Below, in pieces: positions 7,157 through 16,336 of a stretch of 64,000 bases of DNA; within the stretch, counting starts at the first letter, position 1; every line of letters begins with the position of its first letter. The notes beneath the pieces are model-generated. The model did no database searches. It saw only the letters and a list, made by a program, of their open reading frames with translations, and had not been told where the DNA came from. The stretch comes from Gemmatimonadota bacterium (GTDB lineage Bacteria; Gemmatimonadota; Gemmatimonadetes; Gemmatimonadales; GWC2-71-9), in contig SHZT01000007.1 of NCBI GenBank assembly GCA_009692185.1, positions 1-64,000 on the forward strand, read 5' to 3'. A program made the position numbers and the translations under genes.

Positions 7157-9385
7157 ATGCACAGCTCTACGGCAAGACCAATCGTCGTCCGACTGGGCGC
7201 CCTCGGGTTTGAGGCCGCGCTTGTACTGCTGACCCTGGGGGCGACGCCCGCGTCCGCCCAGGCGCCTGCCGCTCCGGCGGCCGGCTTCACTGCCGCCCAG
7301 GCAACGGCCGGTGCGGCGGTCTACGGACGGGCGTGTGCCACCTGTCATTTGCCAACGCTCCAGGGTGCCTTCGAGGCGCCGCCGTTGGCCGGTGGGAACT
7401 TCAGGCTTGCCTGGGGCAGCCGGCCCGTGGCGGAACTCCTGACAACCACGAAGGAGAAGATGCCCCCGGCGGCACCCGGCTCACTGAGCCAGGACGACTA
7501 CGTCGCGGTGACTGCGTATATCCTCCAGCGAAACGGGGTCGCGGCCGGCGCCACGGCACTGGCCTTCGCTACCGCCGGGCGGGTGTTGGCGCCGGGCGCC
7601 GGGGCTCGGCCCGCGGCCGCGCCCAAGGATACGATCTATCCCGCGCCCGGCCGCCTCGGCACCGTACACTCCGACTTCGGCGTGGATCGCAAGCCGCCGG
7701 TGGGCGACAGACGCGAGAGTGAGACGGCCCTCTCCACCACCTACCGACGGGCCGATCGGTTCGTGAACGCGACCGACGCCGTGCTGGCGTCTCCGCCTCC
7801 CGGCGACTGGCTCCACTGGCGCGGCACGCTCAACGGCTGGGGTTACAGCCGTCTCAGCCAGGTCGATACGAGGAACGTCCACCGGCTGCAGCTGGCCTGG
7901 TCCTGGGGAATGGACGATGGGATCAGCCAACCGGCTCCGTTGGTCCGGAATGGGGTCCTCTTCGTCGTCAATGGCGGGAACGTCATCCAGGCCGTCGACG
8001 GGAAGGACGGGACGCTCCTCTGGGAGTACCGCTACAAGTTCCCCAAGGGGGCGAGCACCCGTGGCCGACTCCGCAACGTTGCCATCTGGGAAGACATGGT
8101 CTACGTGGCGACCGAAACGGCCATGATGGTTGCCCTGGACGCCCGCACCGGACACGTCCGGTGGGAGGTCAAGATCGCGGACTGGAAGGACGGCTTCCAG
8201 AACTCGTCCGGGCCGATCGTTGTCAACGGGATGCTCGTCGACGGAATCAACGGCTGCAACCAGTACGTCGCGGAGAAGTGCTTCATCTTCTCCTTGGACG
8301 CCCGGACCGGAAAAGAACTGTGGCGGACCCACACGGTGGCTCTCCCGGGGGACCCCAACGACCGGACGTGGGGCAAGCTGCCGGTGCTCTACCGGGGTGG
8401 GTCCGAGTCCTGGATACCGGGGAGCTACGACCCGGCGATCGGGCTGATCTACCTCGGCACGGCCCAGTCGAAGCCGTGGGTCGCGGCAAGCCGCGGGCTC
8501 ACGACCGAGGACTCGACACTCTACGCCAACTCGACGCTCGCCCTCGACCCCAAGACCGGAAAGATCATCTGGTTCTTCCAGCACGCCCCCGGGGAATCAC
8601 TCGACCTGGACGTCGTCTACGAGCGGGTCCTGATCGACGTGGAAGGGCGTCCGCTGGTCCTGACGATCGGCAAGGACGGGCTTCTCTGGAAGCTGGACCG
8701 GCGAACCGGCGCCTTCGTCGGCGTCACGGAGACGGTGTTCCAGAATGTCTTCGAGAAGATTGACCACGAGACCGGCGCCCTCCGGTACCGGAAGGACATC
8801 CGCGAGGCGAAGGTGGGGGACTGGATGTCCGCGTGTCCGTCCACGGCGGGCGGCCACAACTGGCACGCGACCGCCTATCACCCGGGAACCGGTGTTCTCG
8901 TCATCCCGCTGGCCCAGACCTGCTTCGAAATCGCGGGACAGAAGGTGGAGATGGTGCCGGGTGGCGGCGGCAACGCCGGCGTGCGCGCGTTCTATCCGGC
9001 GCCGGGGGTCGAGGGAAAGATTGGCAGGCTCGCGGCCTACAACGTCCAGACGTTGAAGGAAGTGTGGAACGTCCAGCAGCGCTCTTCGTTCACCACGGCG
9101 GCGCTCACGACGGCCGGAGGCCTGGTGTTCGTGGGGAGCTACGACCGGTGGTTCCGGGCTTACGACGTGGCGACTGGTAGGCAGCTCTGGGAGACCCGGC
9201 TGGCGACGTCCTCGCAGGGATTCCCGGTCGCCTATGAGATTGACGGCGTGCAGTACGTCGTGGCGCCGGCAGGGCGGGAAGGTGGAAGCCCGTGGAATGT
9301 CACGCAGTTCCTCACGCCGGAGCTGGTGACCCCCGAAGGTGACCGGCACAACGGGCTGTACGCGTTCAGGCTGAGCCAACCGTGA
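7157..9385 (+). CDS. Secreted PQQ-dependent dehydrogenase with N-terminal cytochrome c domain
   Basis: 742 residues. A signal peptide ends near PASAQ (residue 35). A class I cytochrome c domain follows, with haem-binding CATCH at 60-64 and a likely Met ligand in KEKMPP at about 102. From about residue 190 there is an eight-bladed PQQ dehydrogenase propeller, with repeats such as GKDGTLLWEYRYK, ARTGKELWRTH and TGRQLWETRLA and the segment WIPGSYDPAIGLIYLGTAQ. It should oxidise an alcohol or sugar in the periplasm and pass electrons through its own haem. Classical quinohaemoprotein alcohol dehydrogenases carry the cytochrome at the C-terminus, so the order here is reversed. I see no vicinal CysCys pair. 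ATG 7157 is chosen for its signal peptide; the frame is open far upstream. The MBL-fold gene follows 23 bases later. Confidence 0.88.
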   Translation: MHSSTARPIVVRLGALGFEAALVLLTLGATPASAQAPAAPAAGFTAAQATAGAAVYGRACATCHLPTLQGAFEAPPLAGGNFRLAWGSRPVAELLTTTKEKMPPAAPGSLSQDDYVAVTAYILQRNGVAAGATALAFATAGRVLAPGAGARPAAAPKDTIYPAPGRLGTVHSDFGVDRKPPVGDRRESETALSTTYRRADRFVNATDAVLASPPPGDWLHWRGTLNGWGYSRLSQVDTRNVHRLQLAWSWGMDDGISQPAPLVRNGVLFVVNGGNVIQAVDGKDGTLLWEYRYKFPKGASTRGRLRNVAIWEDMVYVATETAMMVALDARTGHVRWEVKIADWKDGFQNSSGPIVVNGMLVDGINGCNQYVAEKCFIFSLDARTGKELWRTHTVALPGDPNDRTWGKLPVLYRGGSESWIPGSYDPAIGLIYLGTAQSKPWVAASRGLTTEDSTLYANSTLALDPKTGKIIWFFQHAPGESLDLDVVYERVLIDVEGRPLVLTIGKDGLLWKLDRRTGAFVGVTETVFQNVFEKIDHETGALRYRKDIREAKVGDWMSACPSTAGGHNWHATAYHPGTGVLVIPLAQTCFEIAGQKVEMVPGGGGNAGVRAFYPAPGVEGKIGRLAAYNVQTLKEVWNVQQRSSFTTAALTTAGGLVFVGSYDRWFRAYDVATGRQLWETRLATSSQGFPVAYEIDGVQYVVAPAGREGGSPWNVTQFLTPELVTPEGDRHNGLYAFRLSQP

Positions 9386-9408
9386 GCGCCTTGGAAAGGA
9401 ACGTCATC

Positions 9409-10860
9409 ATGCGGACGATCTGGACGGCGGCATTGGGAACGGCGATGGCCGTATCGACGGCCCTCGCGCAGGATGCGACGCTCACCGCGGCGGCGCGGGC
9501 GATGGGGGCGACCAGCCTGAACTCGATTCGTTACGAGGGCACCGGAACCACGTTCGGCTTTCAGCAGGCGCCGGTCCCCGGCGGCCCCTGGCCCCGGTTT
9601 GAACTCACTACCTACGTCATGGCGGTCGACTACGCCGCGCCCGCGATGCGTCACGAGGAAGCGCGCTCGCAGGGCGAACACCCGCCACGGGGGGGGTCCG
9701 GCCAGCCGATGGCCGGTTCAGCGCGCACGGTGCAGCTGGTCAGCGGTACATACGCGTGGGGAGAAAACCCCGCAGGGGCCGCCGCGCCGAGTCCGGCGGC
9801 CGTCAGCGACCGCCTGATGGAGATCTGGTTGACGCCCCACGGTTTAATCAAGGCGGCCCTGGCGAAAGGGGCGAGGGTCCAGGGCCGCACCTTCTCGCTC
9901 GCGGTGGAAGGCCAGGACCTCACCGTGACGCTCAGCGATCAGAATCTCGTTGACCGGGTGGTGTACATGGTTGACCATCCGCAGTTGGGAGATATGGCCA
10001 TCGAGACGATGTATTCCGAGTACCAGGACTACGGCGGGGTCAAGTTTCCGCGGCGGATAGTGGAGAAAACCGGCGGCTTCCCCACGCTGGACGTCACGGT
10101 CTCGAAGGTGGAGCCGAATGCGGCCGTGGCCTCGACGGTGCCGGAGAACGTGCGGCAGGCGCCGCCTCCGTCTTCCCCGTCGGCCCCGCCACAGGTTGCC
10201 CAGAAGGTGACCGAGGGCGTGTGGTATCTGACCATCGGCAACCCTCGCAGCGTGGCGGTCGAGTTCAGGGACCACGTGGTCGTGGTTGAAGGTCCCAGCA
10301 ACGATGGGCAGACGTATGCCACGACCGGCTGGGTGCAAAAGAACATCCCGAACAAGCCCATCCGGTACCTGGTGAACACCCATCACCATTTCGATCACTC
10401 GGGAGGCCTGCGGGGGTACGTGGCCCAAGGCATCCCGATCATCACCCATGAGATCAACAAGCCGTACTTCGAAGAGATCTGGAAACGACCGCATACCATC
10501 AAGCCGGACTCGCTTTCGGTGAAGCCGAAGGCGGCGGTGTTCGAGACCATGGCGGAGAAGAAGATCCTGACCGATGGGTCGCGGACGATGGAACTGCACC
10601 ATATCCAGAACCACGGGCACGCCCCGGGATACATCATGGCCTATCTCCCGGCGGACAAGGTCCTGATCTACGCCGACTCCTACAATCCGCCGGCGGGTAA
10701 CGATCCGCGAGATCGGTCGCGCACCAACGAGTTCCTCCAGGGCCTGTACGACAACATCCAGCGACTCAGGCTCGACGTGGTCACCCTGGCCCCCCTGCAC
10801 GGGCGCGTGGTCCCGTTTGACAACCTCAAGAAGGCGCTGGGGTTAATTCCGGTCGAGTGA
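9409..10860 (+). CDS. Secreted metallo-beta-lactamase-fold hydrolase
   Basis: 483 residues with a signal peptide ending in TALAQ. The first 260 residues are a domain I do not recognise, followed by a Pro/Ser-rich linker and then an MBL domain with the metal motif HHHFDH at 325-330 and later HIQNHGHAPGY and ADSYNPPAG, which supply further ligands. ATG 9409 is preferred because GGAAAGGA lies 8 bases upstream; a GTG at 9382 overlapping the dehydrogenase stop is also possible. It is very probably cotranscribed with the PQQ dehydrogenase. It could hydrolyse a lactone or ester product of that enzyme, but no substrate can be read from the sequence. Confidence 0.85.
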   Translation: MRTIWTAALGTAMAVSTALAQDATLTAAARAMGATSLNSIRYEGTGTTFGFQQAPVPGGPWPRFELTTYVMAVDYAAPAMRHEEARSQGEHPPRGGSGQPMAGSARTVQLVSGTYAWGENPAGAAAPSPAAVSDRLMEIWLTPHGLIKAALAKGARVQGRTFSLAVEGQDLTVTLSDQNLVDRVVYMVDHPQLGDMAIETMYSEYQDYGGVKFPRRIVEKTGGFPTLDVTVSKVEPNAAVASTVPENVRQAPPPSSPSAPPQVAQKVTEGVWYLTIGNPRSVAVEFRDHVVVVEGPSNDGQTYATTGWVQKNIPNKPIRYLVNTHHHFDHSGGLRGYVAQGIPIITHEINKPYFEEIWKRPHTIKPDSLSVKPKAAVFETMAEKKILTDGSRTMELHHIQNHGHAPGYIMAYLPADKVLIYADSYNPPAGNDPRDRSRTNEFLQGLYDNIQRLRLDVVTLAPLHGRVVPFDNLKKALGLIPVE

Positions 10861-10908
10861 GGCCCGCCCCGGGCAGCTGCCGGATCACGTGCCGGAGGTT
10901 TCCTCATC

Positions 10909-10937
10909 TTGACGGAAGAGAGAGGCAACCGTATATC
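10909..10937 (+). promoter_or_regulatory. Sigma70-type promoter of the SusC-like gene
   Basis: TTGACG, 17-base spacer, TATATC. The SusC-like start codon is about 155 bases downstream, leaving a long 5' leader (about 10945-11093) in which I see no recognised riboswitch. Confidence 0.6.
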
Positions 10938-11093
10938 CCGAGGGGTAATCAGCGAAGGGCCCTGGACTTAAGGGGGTTGTAAACCTTCGTGTGCGGCACT
11001 CGGTCCTCATCGCGGGGACCGGGGCTGGGCGTTGGGCATCTGGCCGTTTCGGTGCGGACTTCGGGTCCTTACACAACAGCAAGGGAGTCACTT

Positions 11094-14000
11094 ATGACAC
11101 GTCCACGTCTGGTAACAATTGCGCTGTTCGGATTGCTGCTGGGCGGCGCCTGGCCGGCGGCGGCCCAGCAGGGCGGGACGGTTACTGGGCGGGTCACCAC
11201 CACGGGCGGTGGTGGGCCGCTGGGCGGGGCCGAAGTGTCCGTGGCGGGCACGAGGCTCGGAGCCGTGAGCACGGACAGTGGACGATTCCAGATCGTCGGG
11301 ATTCCGGTCGGCACATACCAGCTGACGGCGCGCCGCCTGGGCTACGCTCCCGTGACGCACAGCATCACCGTGCGCTCCGGTGAGTCCCAGATGGCGACCT
11401 TCGAGCTCGAGGCAGTAGCCCTCCGGATGGAGGGCATCGTCGTGACGGGTGAGGCCGGAGCCACCCGGCGGCGCGAGATCGGCAGCACGATCACGCAGTT
11501 GCGCGTGGCCGACCTCGTCAAGGAGCCGACCAAATCGGTCGAGGGGCTCCTGCAGGGGCGGGCGACGGGACTGGTCATCGCGGAGAATGCGGGCGCCATC
11601 GGCGGCGGGTCGCAGATTCGCCTCCGGGGCAACGGCAGCTACACCATGAGCAACATGCCGCTGATCTACGTAGACGGTGCGCGAATCCGCAGTGATGCCT
11701 ATCCGAGGAATAATCCGAATTCCTCGGTAGATTTCACCGGCCGGAGCGCAAACGTCACCGCAAGTCCCCTCAACGACATCAATCCCAACGACATCGAACG
11801 CATCGAGGTCATCAAGGGCGCCGCTGCCACCGCGCTCTACGGCACCGAGGCGGCAGGCGGCGTGATCCAGATTTTCACAAAGCGCGGCAAGCCGGGCACG
11901 ACCAAGTGGAGCCTCCGCGTGGACCAGGGCTTCCGGTACAACGCCCCGTTCGGGCCGGACAGCGACCCGTACATGCGCATGGATCCGTGGATGCGTCACG
12001 CACCCGGCTTCCTGTCCGGAATCTTTTCGCCCGGTCTGGAGAAGACGGCGAAGGCCCGTTTTACAGACCCCAACCAGTGTGCCCCGTCGAAGGTCCCCGG
12101 CTCGACAGCCTGCCCGAACTTCGCGACCGGCACGAGCAACCTGGCGCTGGCTCCAAATCTCGCGACGCCGTTGACGTACAGCGACCCGGGCACCGCGCTC
12201 AATTCGAGCTACTTCCTCTCGGCCTCCGGCGGAATCAGCGACATCAACTACTTCCTGTCGGGGAGCACGGAAAACAACCTCGGCATCCTCCCCAACGACG
12301 ACCAGAAGAAATACAGCGTTCGGGGCAACTTCGCGTTCGATCCCCGCACCAACTTCAGGGTGGATTGGAACACGTCGCTGAGCCAGGACAACCACAACCA
12401 GACCCGGCAGGGTGGGGACGTTCAGGGGATGACCTCGAACGCATACCGCGGCGGCACGTACATCAGCGGCTACACGTACGACAACATGAACGCGCTCCTG
12501 AACCAGACCACCGAGAACAGCATCGGCAACGTGACTTCCAGCTTGACGTTGTCGCACAAGCTGGGTGAAAAGCTGACCAACAAGTTTTCGATGGGCTTGT
12601 CTCGCTCGGCGGTGGAACTGCGGGGGCTCCGGCCATTCGGGTTCCGGTACCAGGCCGCCGGGGCGCTGACCCAGAAGACGTTCCTCGGCGAGGTGTACAC
12701 GGCCGATTACTCGTCGACGTTCAAGGTGAAGCTGTTCAGTCGCGTCGGGGCCTCCTTCTCCTTGGGCGGGCAGGCCGTGGACAAGCGTGACAAGACGATC
12801 GAGGGTTTCTCGCAGAACTTCCCCGGCCCCGGTCAACCCACCATGGAGTCGGGCGGGTTTGCGACGGCGTTCGAGGAACGAATCCGGGTGATCAACGCCG
12901 GGTTCTTCGGCCAGTCGCGGTTCGACGTCGGTGACCGTCTCTTCGTGACCTTGGGCCTCCGGGTGGACGGCAACAGCGCGTTCGGCCAGAGCCTTGGTCT
13001 CCAGCCGTATCCCAAGTTGAGCGCCTCGTACGTCATTTCGGACGAGTCGTTCTGGCCCAGGGCCTTTGGCTCGATGAAGCTCCGGGGAGCGGTCGGCGAG
13101 GCGGGCCGCGCGCCGGGCGCCTTCGATGCCGTTCGCACATGGAACCCCTCTCGGTACGGATCGGCGCCGGGGTTCCTGCCGAGGAACCTGGGCAACGACT
13201 CCCTCGGACCCGAGCGCACCCGTGAAGTCGAGTTCGGCTTCGAAGCGAGCTGGTGGAGCGACCGGTTGACCGCTGACTTCACGTTCTACAATCAGCGGGT
13301 CACCGACGCGCTCCTGCCTATCAACCTGCCCGCCTCGCAGGGTGGCTGGGGTTCGCAGCTCACGAACGTGGGTGTCGTTCAGAACCGGGGCATGGAACTG
13401 CAGTTGAACGCTGACGTCCTCCGCGGAACTCGTCTGGGCTGGGACGTAGGCCTGGGCATCACCACGAACAAGAACAAGCTGATCGACCAGGGCACCCGGC
13501 CGAATCAGACGGACCTTCGGGTTGGCTTCCCGGTTCCCGCAGTGTGGGGGACCATGATCCTGAACCGGCGCGAAGTCGCCGACCCGGTCCGCGTCCTGGA
13601 TACCGTGTTCGGCGCCAACCAGCCCACCCTCATCATTCAGCCCTCGATGTCCCTCCGTTTGCCCGGTGGCGTGACCATCTCAGGGCGGGGCGAGTATCAG
13701 GGTGGCTTCTTCGTAAGGGACGGCGGCTGGTCCGCCGGCGCGGCGCGGACCGAGGCGTGGCCGACCTGTGAGGACTATCCCGCGCGGATCCGGGCTGGTG
13801 ACGTTGCAGGTATCGAAGCGAGGTTCCGCGCGTTCTGCAGCTACACCCTGCCGGGCAACGTCGCCGTAGCGATCGACGGGAACCAGTGGGTGTTCGACGG
13901 CACGTTCTTCAAGATGCGGGACATTACCATCACGATCCCGGTCGGTAATCTGGTGCCGTTGTCGAACAGCGCGACCTTCTCGCTCTCGGCCCGGAACGCC

Positions 14001-14138
14001 ATCCGGTGGGTCAACTCCGACTGGCTCGAGCTAGACCCCGAAATGATTGGCCGGTCCCAGTCCGAGAATACTCGTGGCGTCAGCGAATCCATGCCGCCGT
14101 CCGCCAGTGTTGTCGTGTCCATGCAGATCAGCTTCTGA
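11094..14138 (+). CDS. SusC/RagA-type TonB-dependent outer-membrane receptor
   Basis: 1014 residues. A signal peptide ends at AAAQQ, a carboxypeptidase-regulatory-like beta-sandwich covers about residues 28-110 (TVTGRVTTTGG ... GIPVGTYQLTARRLGY), then a TonB plug domain (IRLRGNGSYTMSNMPLIYVDG, ALYGTEAAGGVIQIFTKRG) and a long beta-barrel ending in the outer-membrane signal QISF. ATG 11094 begins the signal peptide and has AAGGGAG upstream. It forms a typical pair with the SusD-like lipoprotein that starts 53 bases later. It should import a bulky nutrient with energy from TonB. In Gemmatimonadota such pairs are many and substrates are usually unknown. Confidence 0.93.
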   Translation: MTRPRLVTIALFGLLLGGAWPAAAQQGGTVTGRVTTTGGGGPLGGAEVSVAGTRLGAVSTDSGRFQIVGIPVGTYQLTARRLGYAPVTHSITVRSGESQMATFELEAVALRMEGIVVTGEAGATRRREIGSTITQLRVADLVKEPTKSVEGLLQGRATGLVIAENAGAIGGGSQIRLRGNGSYTMSNMPLIYVDGARIRSDAYPRNNPNSSVDFTGRSANVTASPLNDINPNDIERIEVIKGAAATALYGTEAAGGVIQIFTKRGKPGTTKWSLRVDQGFRYNAPFGPDSDPYMRMDPWMRHAPGFLSGIFSPGLEKTAKARFTDPNQCAPSKVPGSTACPNFATGTSNLALAPNLATPLTYSDPGTALNSSYFLSASGGISDINYFLSGSTENNLGILPNDDQKKYSVRGNFAFDPRTNFRVDWNTSLSQDNHNQTRQGGDVQGMTSNAYRGGTYISGYTYDNMNALLNQTTENSIGNVTSSLTLSHKLGEKLTNKFSMGLSRSAVELRGLRPFGFRYQAAGALTQKTFLGEVYTADYSSTFKVKLFSRVGASFSLGGQAVDKRDKTIEGFSQNFPGPGQPTMESGGFATAFEERIRVINAGFFGQSRFDVGDRLFVTLGLRVDGNSAFGQSLGLQPYPKLSASYVISDESFWPRAFGSMKLRGAVGEAGRAPGAFDAVRTWNPSRYGSAPGFLPRNLGNDSLGPERTREVEFGFEASWWSDRLTADFTFYNQRVTDALLPINLPASQGGWGSQLTNVGVVQNRGMELQLNADVLRGTRLGWDVGLGITTNKNKLIDQGTRPNQTDLRVGFPVPAVWGTMILNRREVADPVRVLDTVFGANQPTLIIQPSMSLRLPGGVTISGRGEYQGGFFVRDGGWSAGAARTEAWPTCEDYPARIRAGDVAGIEARFRAFCSYTLPGNVAVAIDGNQWVFDGTFFKMRDITITIPVGNLVPLSNSATFSLSARNAIRWVNSDWLELDPEMIGRSQSENTRGVSESMPPSASVVVSMQISF

Positions 14139-14190
14139 CGGCATGCCGATGACTCCGACGACTGCTGAACGGGACCCGGGAGAGGGCGAC

Positions 14191-15570
14191 ATGACACGAC
14201 GTACAGGATCTGAAACGAGCCGGTGGGGCATGGCGGCGGGGGTGGCGCTCCTCGCCCTCGTGCTGCCGATCACGGCCTGCAGCTTCGAGGTGACGAACCC
14301 GGGACCAGTACAGGACAAGTTCCTGGACGGGCCCCTGGCCTTTGACGGGATCGTGGCCGGCGCGAAACGGGCTCTGCTCGATGCCCACTTCGATACCGAC
14401 CGGAACGGGGCCTCGGGAGCGCGCGAGATCTTCCCGGCGGGGAATGTCGGGAACAAGGGGGTAGACAACTCCCCGCGCGTGGGCATTTACGACATGACGG
14501 TGACCAATGGCTATTGGAGTTCCAGCTCGGGCGCCCGTTGGTTGTCCGAGAACGCCGTGGCCCGGCTCAAGGCCTCCTTGGGAGCCGCCTACGCGACCAA
14601 CATCAACGCCGGCACAGCCAACCTGGTTGCCGCCTATGCCAACCGCCACCTGGGCGAGACGTTCTGTGAGACGGTGATCGATGGCGGCCCACTCCTGCCG
14701 TTCACCGAGTCCCTGAACCGTGCGGACACACTCTTCACGAACGCGCTGGCAATATTCACCGCGGCCAACAACGCGAACCTGCGTAACGCAGCGCTCGCCG
14801 GCCGGGCATCTGTCCGGGCGAACCTGAACAACTGGGCCGGGGCAATGGCGGACGCGGCGCTGATTCCGACCACGTTCCGGTACGTGCTCGAGTATTTCAA
14901 TCTGGAAGACCTTCAGTTCAACTCGTGGGTTTCGGCGTCAGGCTACTTCGGGCCGTTCCGTACGATGTCGGCCTGGAACACGTTCTACGAGAGTTACTTC
15001 CAGGCCACGGGCGATCCGCGCACGCCCTGGGAGACAGTCACTGGCGTGCCGTTCGGATCGGCGCAGGTCGCCCCGTACGGAAACATCCCGTGGTACCGCC
15101 AGCGGAAGTACACCACCGGTGACGATGATCAGGCCCTCTCCACCGGACGTGAAATGCGCCTGCTCGAGGCCGAGTATCGGCTCCTCCAGGGGAACTTCGC
15201 GGCGGCCATGACGATCATCAACGGCCTGCGCACGAGCATCAACGCGATCGTGATCCCCGGGGTCACCAACGCCGGCGTGGTGGCCGGCACGCCGCTGCAG
15301 CCGTGGACGCCCGCGCCCACTAACGTCGTAGAAGCAGGCACGGCCTACAAGAAAGAGAGCGGCATCGAACTATGGCTCGAGGGCCGGCGCCTGGGTGCAA
15401 GGTCCCGGTGGGCCCGTCAGGCCCTACCTGGCACCCTGACCGTTTGGGAGGTCCCGAGCACCACCGCGCCGTTACACATTCGGGGAGCGGGCACGCTACT
15501 CTCGTTGAACAGCACGCTGTGCATGGCCGTTGGCAAGACCGAAAGGGACTTGAACGAAAACATTCCGTAG
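14191..15570 (+). CDS. SusD/RagB-like outer-membrane nutrient-binding lipoprotein
   Basis: 459 residues. The N-terminus has a lipoprotein signal with lipobox PITAC (Cys30), then the SusD-type start FEVTNPGPVQDKFLD, an alpha-helical TPR-like scaffold (ADTLFTNALAIFTAA, LRNAALAGRASVRANL) and the usual late element KESGIELWLEGRRL. It sits over the SusC barrel on the cell surface and captures the substrate. ATG 14191 is chosen because GGGAG lies a few bases upstream and it gives a clean lipoprotein signal; the frame is open back into the SusC gene. A hairpin follows the stop. Confidence 0.9.
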   Translation: MTRRTGSETSRWGMAAGVALLALVLPITACSFEVTNPGPVQDKFLDGPLAFDGIVAGAKRALLDAHFDTDRNGASGAREIFPAGNVGNKGVDNSPRVGIYDMTVTNGYWSSSSGARWLSENAVARLKASLGAAYATNINAGTANLVAAYANRHLGETFCETVIDGGPLLPFTESLNRADTLFTNALAIFTAANNANLRNAALAGRASVRANLNNWAGAMADAALIPTTFRYVLEYFNLEDLQFNSWVSASGYFGPFRTMSAWNTFYESYFQATGDPRTPWETVTGVPFGSAQVAPYGNIPWYRQRKYTTGDDDQALSTGREMRLLEAEYRLLQGNFAAAMTIINGLRTSINAIVIPGVTNAGVVAGTPLQPWTPAPTNVVEAGTAYKKESGIELWLEGRRLGARSRWARQALPGTLTVWEVPSTTAPLHIRGAGTLLSLNSTLCMAVGKTERDLNENIP

Positions 15571-15627
15571 GGCAGGGGTTGGCCGTACGGGGTGCTTACC
15601 GCACCGCGGAAGCACGTAGGGCTTACG

Positions 15628-15676
15628 AGGCCGTCGAGGGAGTCGGGGGCGCGTTACCCGCCCTCTTCGACGGCCT
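15628..15676 (+). terminator. Hairpin after the SusCD pair
   Basis: AGGCCGTCGA (15628-15637) pairs perfectly with TCGACGGCCT (15667-15676), with further GAGGG/CCCTC pairing inside. No long T run follows, so it may be a terminator or an RNA-stability hairpin. Confidence 0.5.
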
Positions 15677-15713
15677 TGGCTTTGGAGCTCCTTAAACTTC
15701 TTCTTGTCGAGGC

Positions 15714-16229
15714 GTGTCGAGGATTGTCACCATGATCGTGTGGTCCCTTGGACCACGCTGTCTGACCGTCGTGGGGATTGCACTGCTTCCGGTGCTCGCT
15801 ACGGGCTGTTACACGCTCGTGCCCGTCGCGCTGGGAGACCCGCCGCTCACGACCAACGTCCGGGCGAACTTGTCACAAGCCGCCCGGCAACGGCTGTGGG
15901 CTGTGGTTCCCGCGGATCGCCGTTACCTGGAGGGCAAGCTCGTCGCCCGGGACGGTGATTCGCTCCTTGTGGATGTGACCATCCAGGGAGTCGCGGAAAC
16001 TACCACGTTCCTTCAGCGAATCCCGCTTTCGCGCGACGATCTCGTTTCCCTCGAGACGCGCCACCTCGACCCGTTCCGAACTGCGGTGGCGGGGGCGCTC
16101 TTTGCCGGGGTGGCGACGGCGCTCGTGGTCAGCATTTTCACGGGCGAAGCTGGAGGCGGGGCTTTTCCTCCTGTAGACCCCGGCCTCACGGAGTCGGTAG
16201 TGGCCGGCTTCGTACCGTGGGTAAGGTGA
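15714..16229 (+). CDS. Small lipoprotein of unknown function
   Basis: 171 residues from GTG 15714, or 165 from ATG 15732. The hydrophobic N-terminus ends in a lipobox, VLATGC, followed by YTLVPVALGDPP. The middle is a small beta-rich region (YLEGKLVARDGDSLLVDVTI) resembling an SH3-like or Sm-like strand pattern, and one hydrophobic helix near 125-145 (AVAGALFAGVATALVVSIF). I recall similar short lipoproteins in Gemmatimonadota but know no function. It stands alone between the SusCD hairpin and the NHL-MoxR operon. Confidence 0.65.
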   Translation: MSRIVTMIVWSLGPRCLTVVGIALLPVLATGCYTLVPVALGDPPLTTNVRANLSQAARQRLWAVVPADRRYLEGKLVARDGDSLLVDVTIQGVAETTTFLQRIPLSRDDLVSLETRHLDPFRTAVAGALFAGVATALVVSIFTGEAGGGAFPPVDPGLTESVVAGFVPWVR

Positions 16230-16336
16230 AAGCACGGCGTAGCCGCCTTCTTGCCCGGCGCGTAGCCATTCAGCATGATGTTATGCCCTCCGATCCCCGC
16301 GACCCGCAAAAAGACCCGTTCACCAAGGAGATGCGT

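Noticed and set aside
10989-11093. Upstream in-frame start for the SusC-like gene
   Set aside because: It adds 35 residues before a clear signal peptide and lacks a ribosome binding site; ATG 11094 has AAGGGAG.
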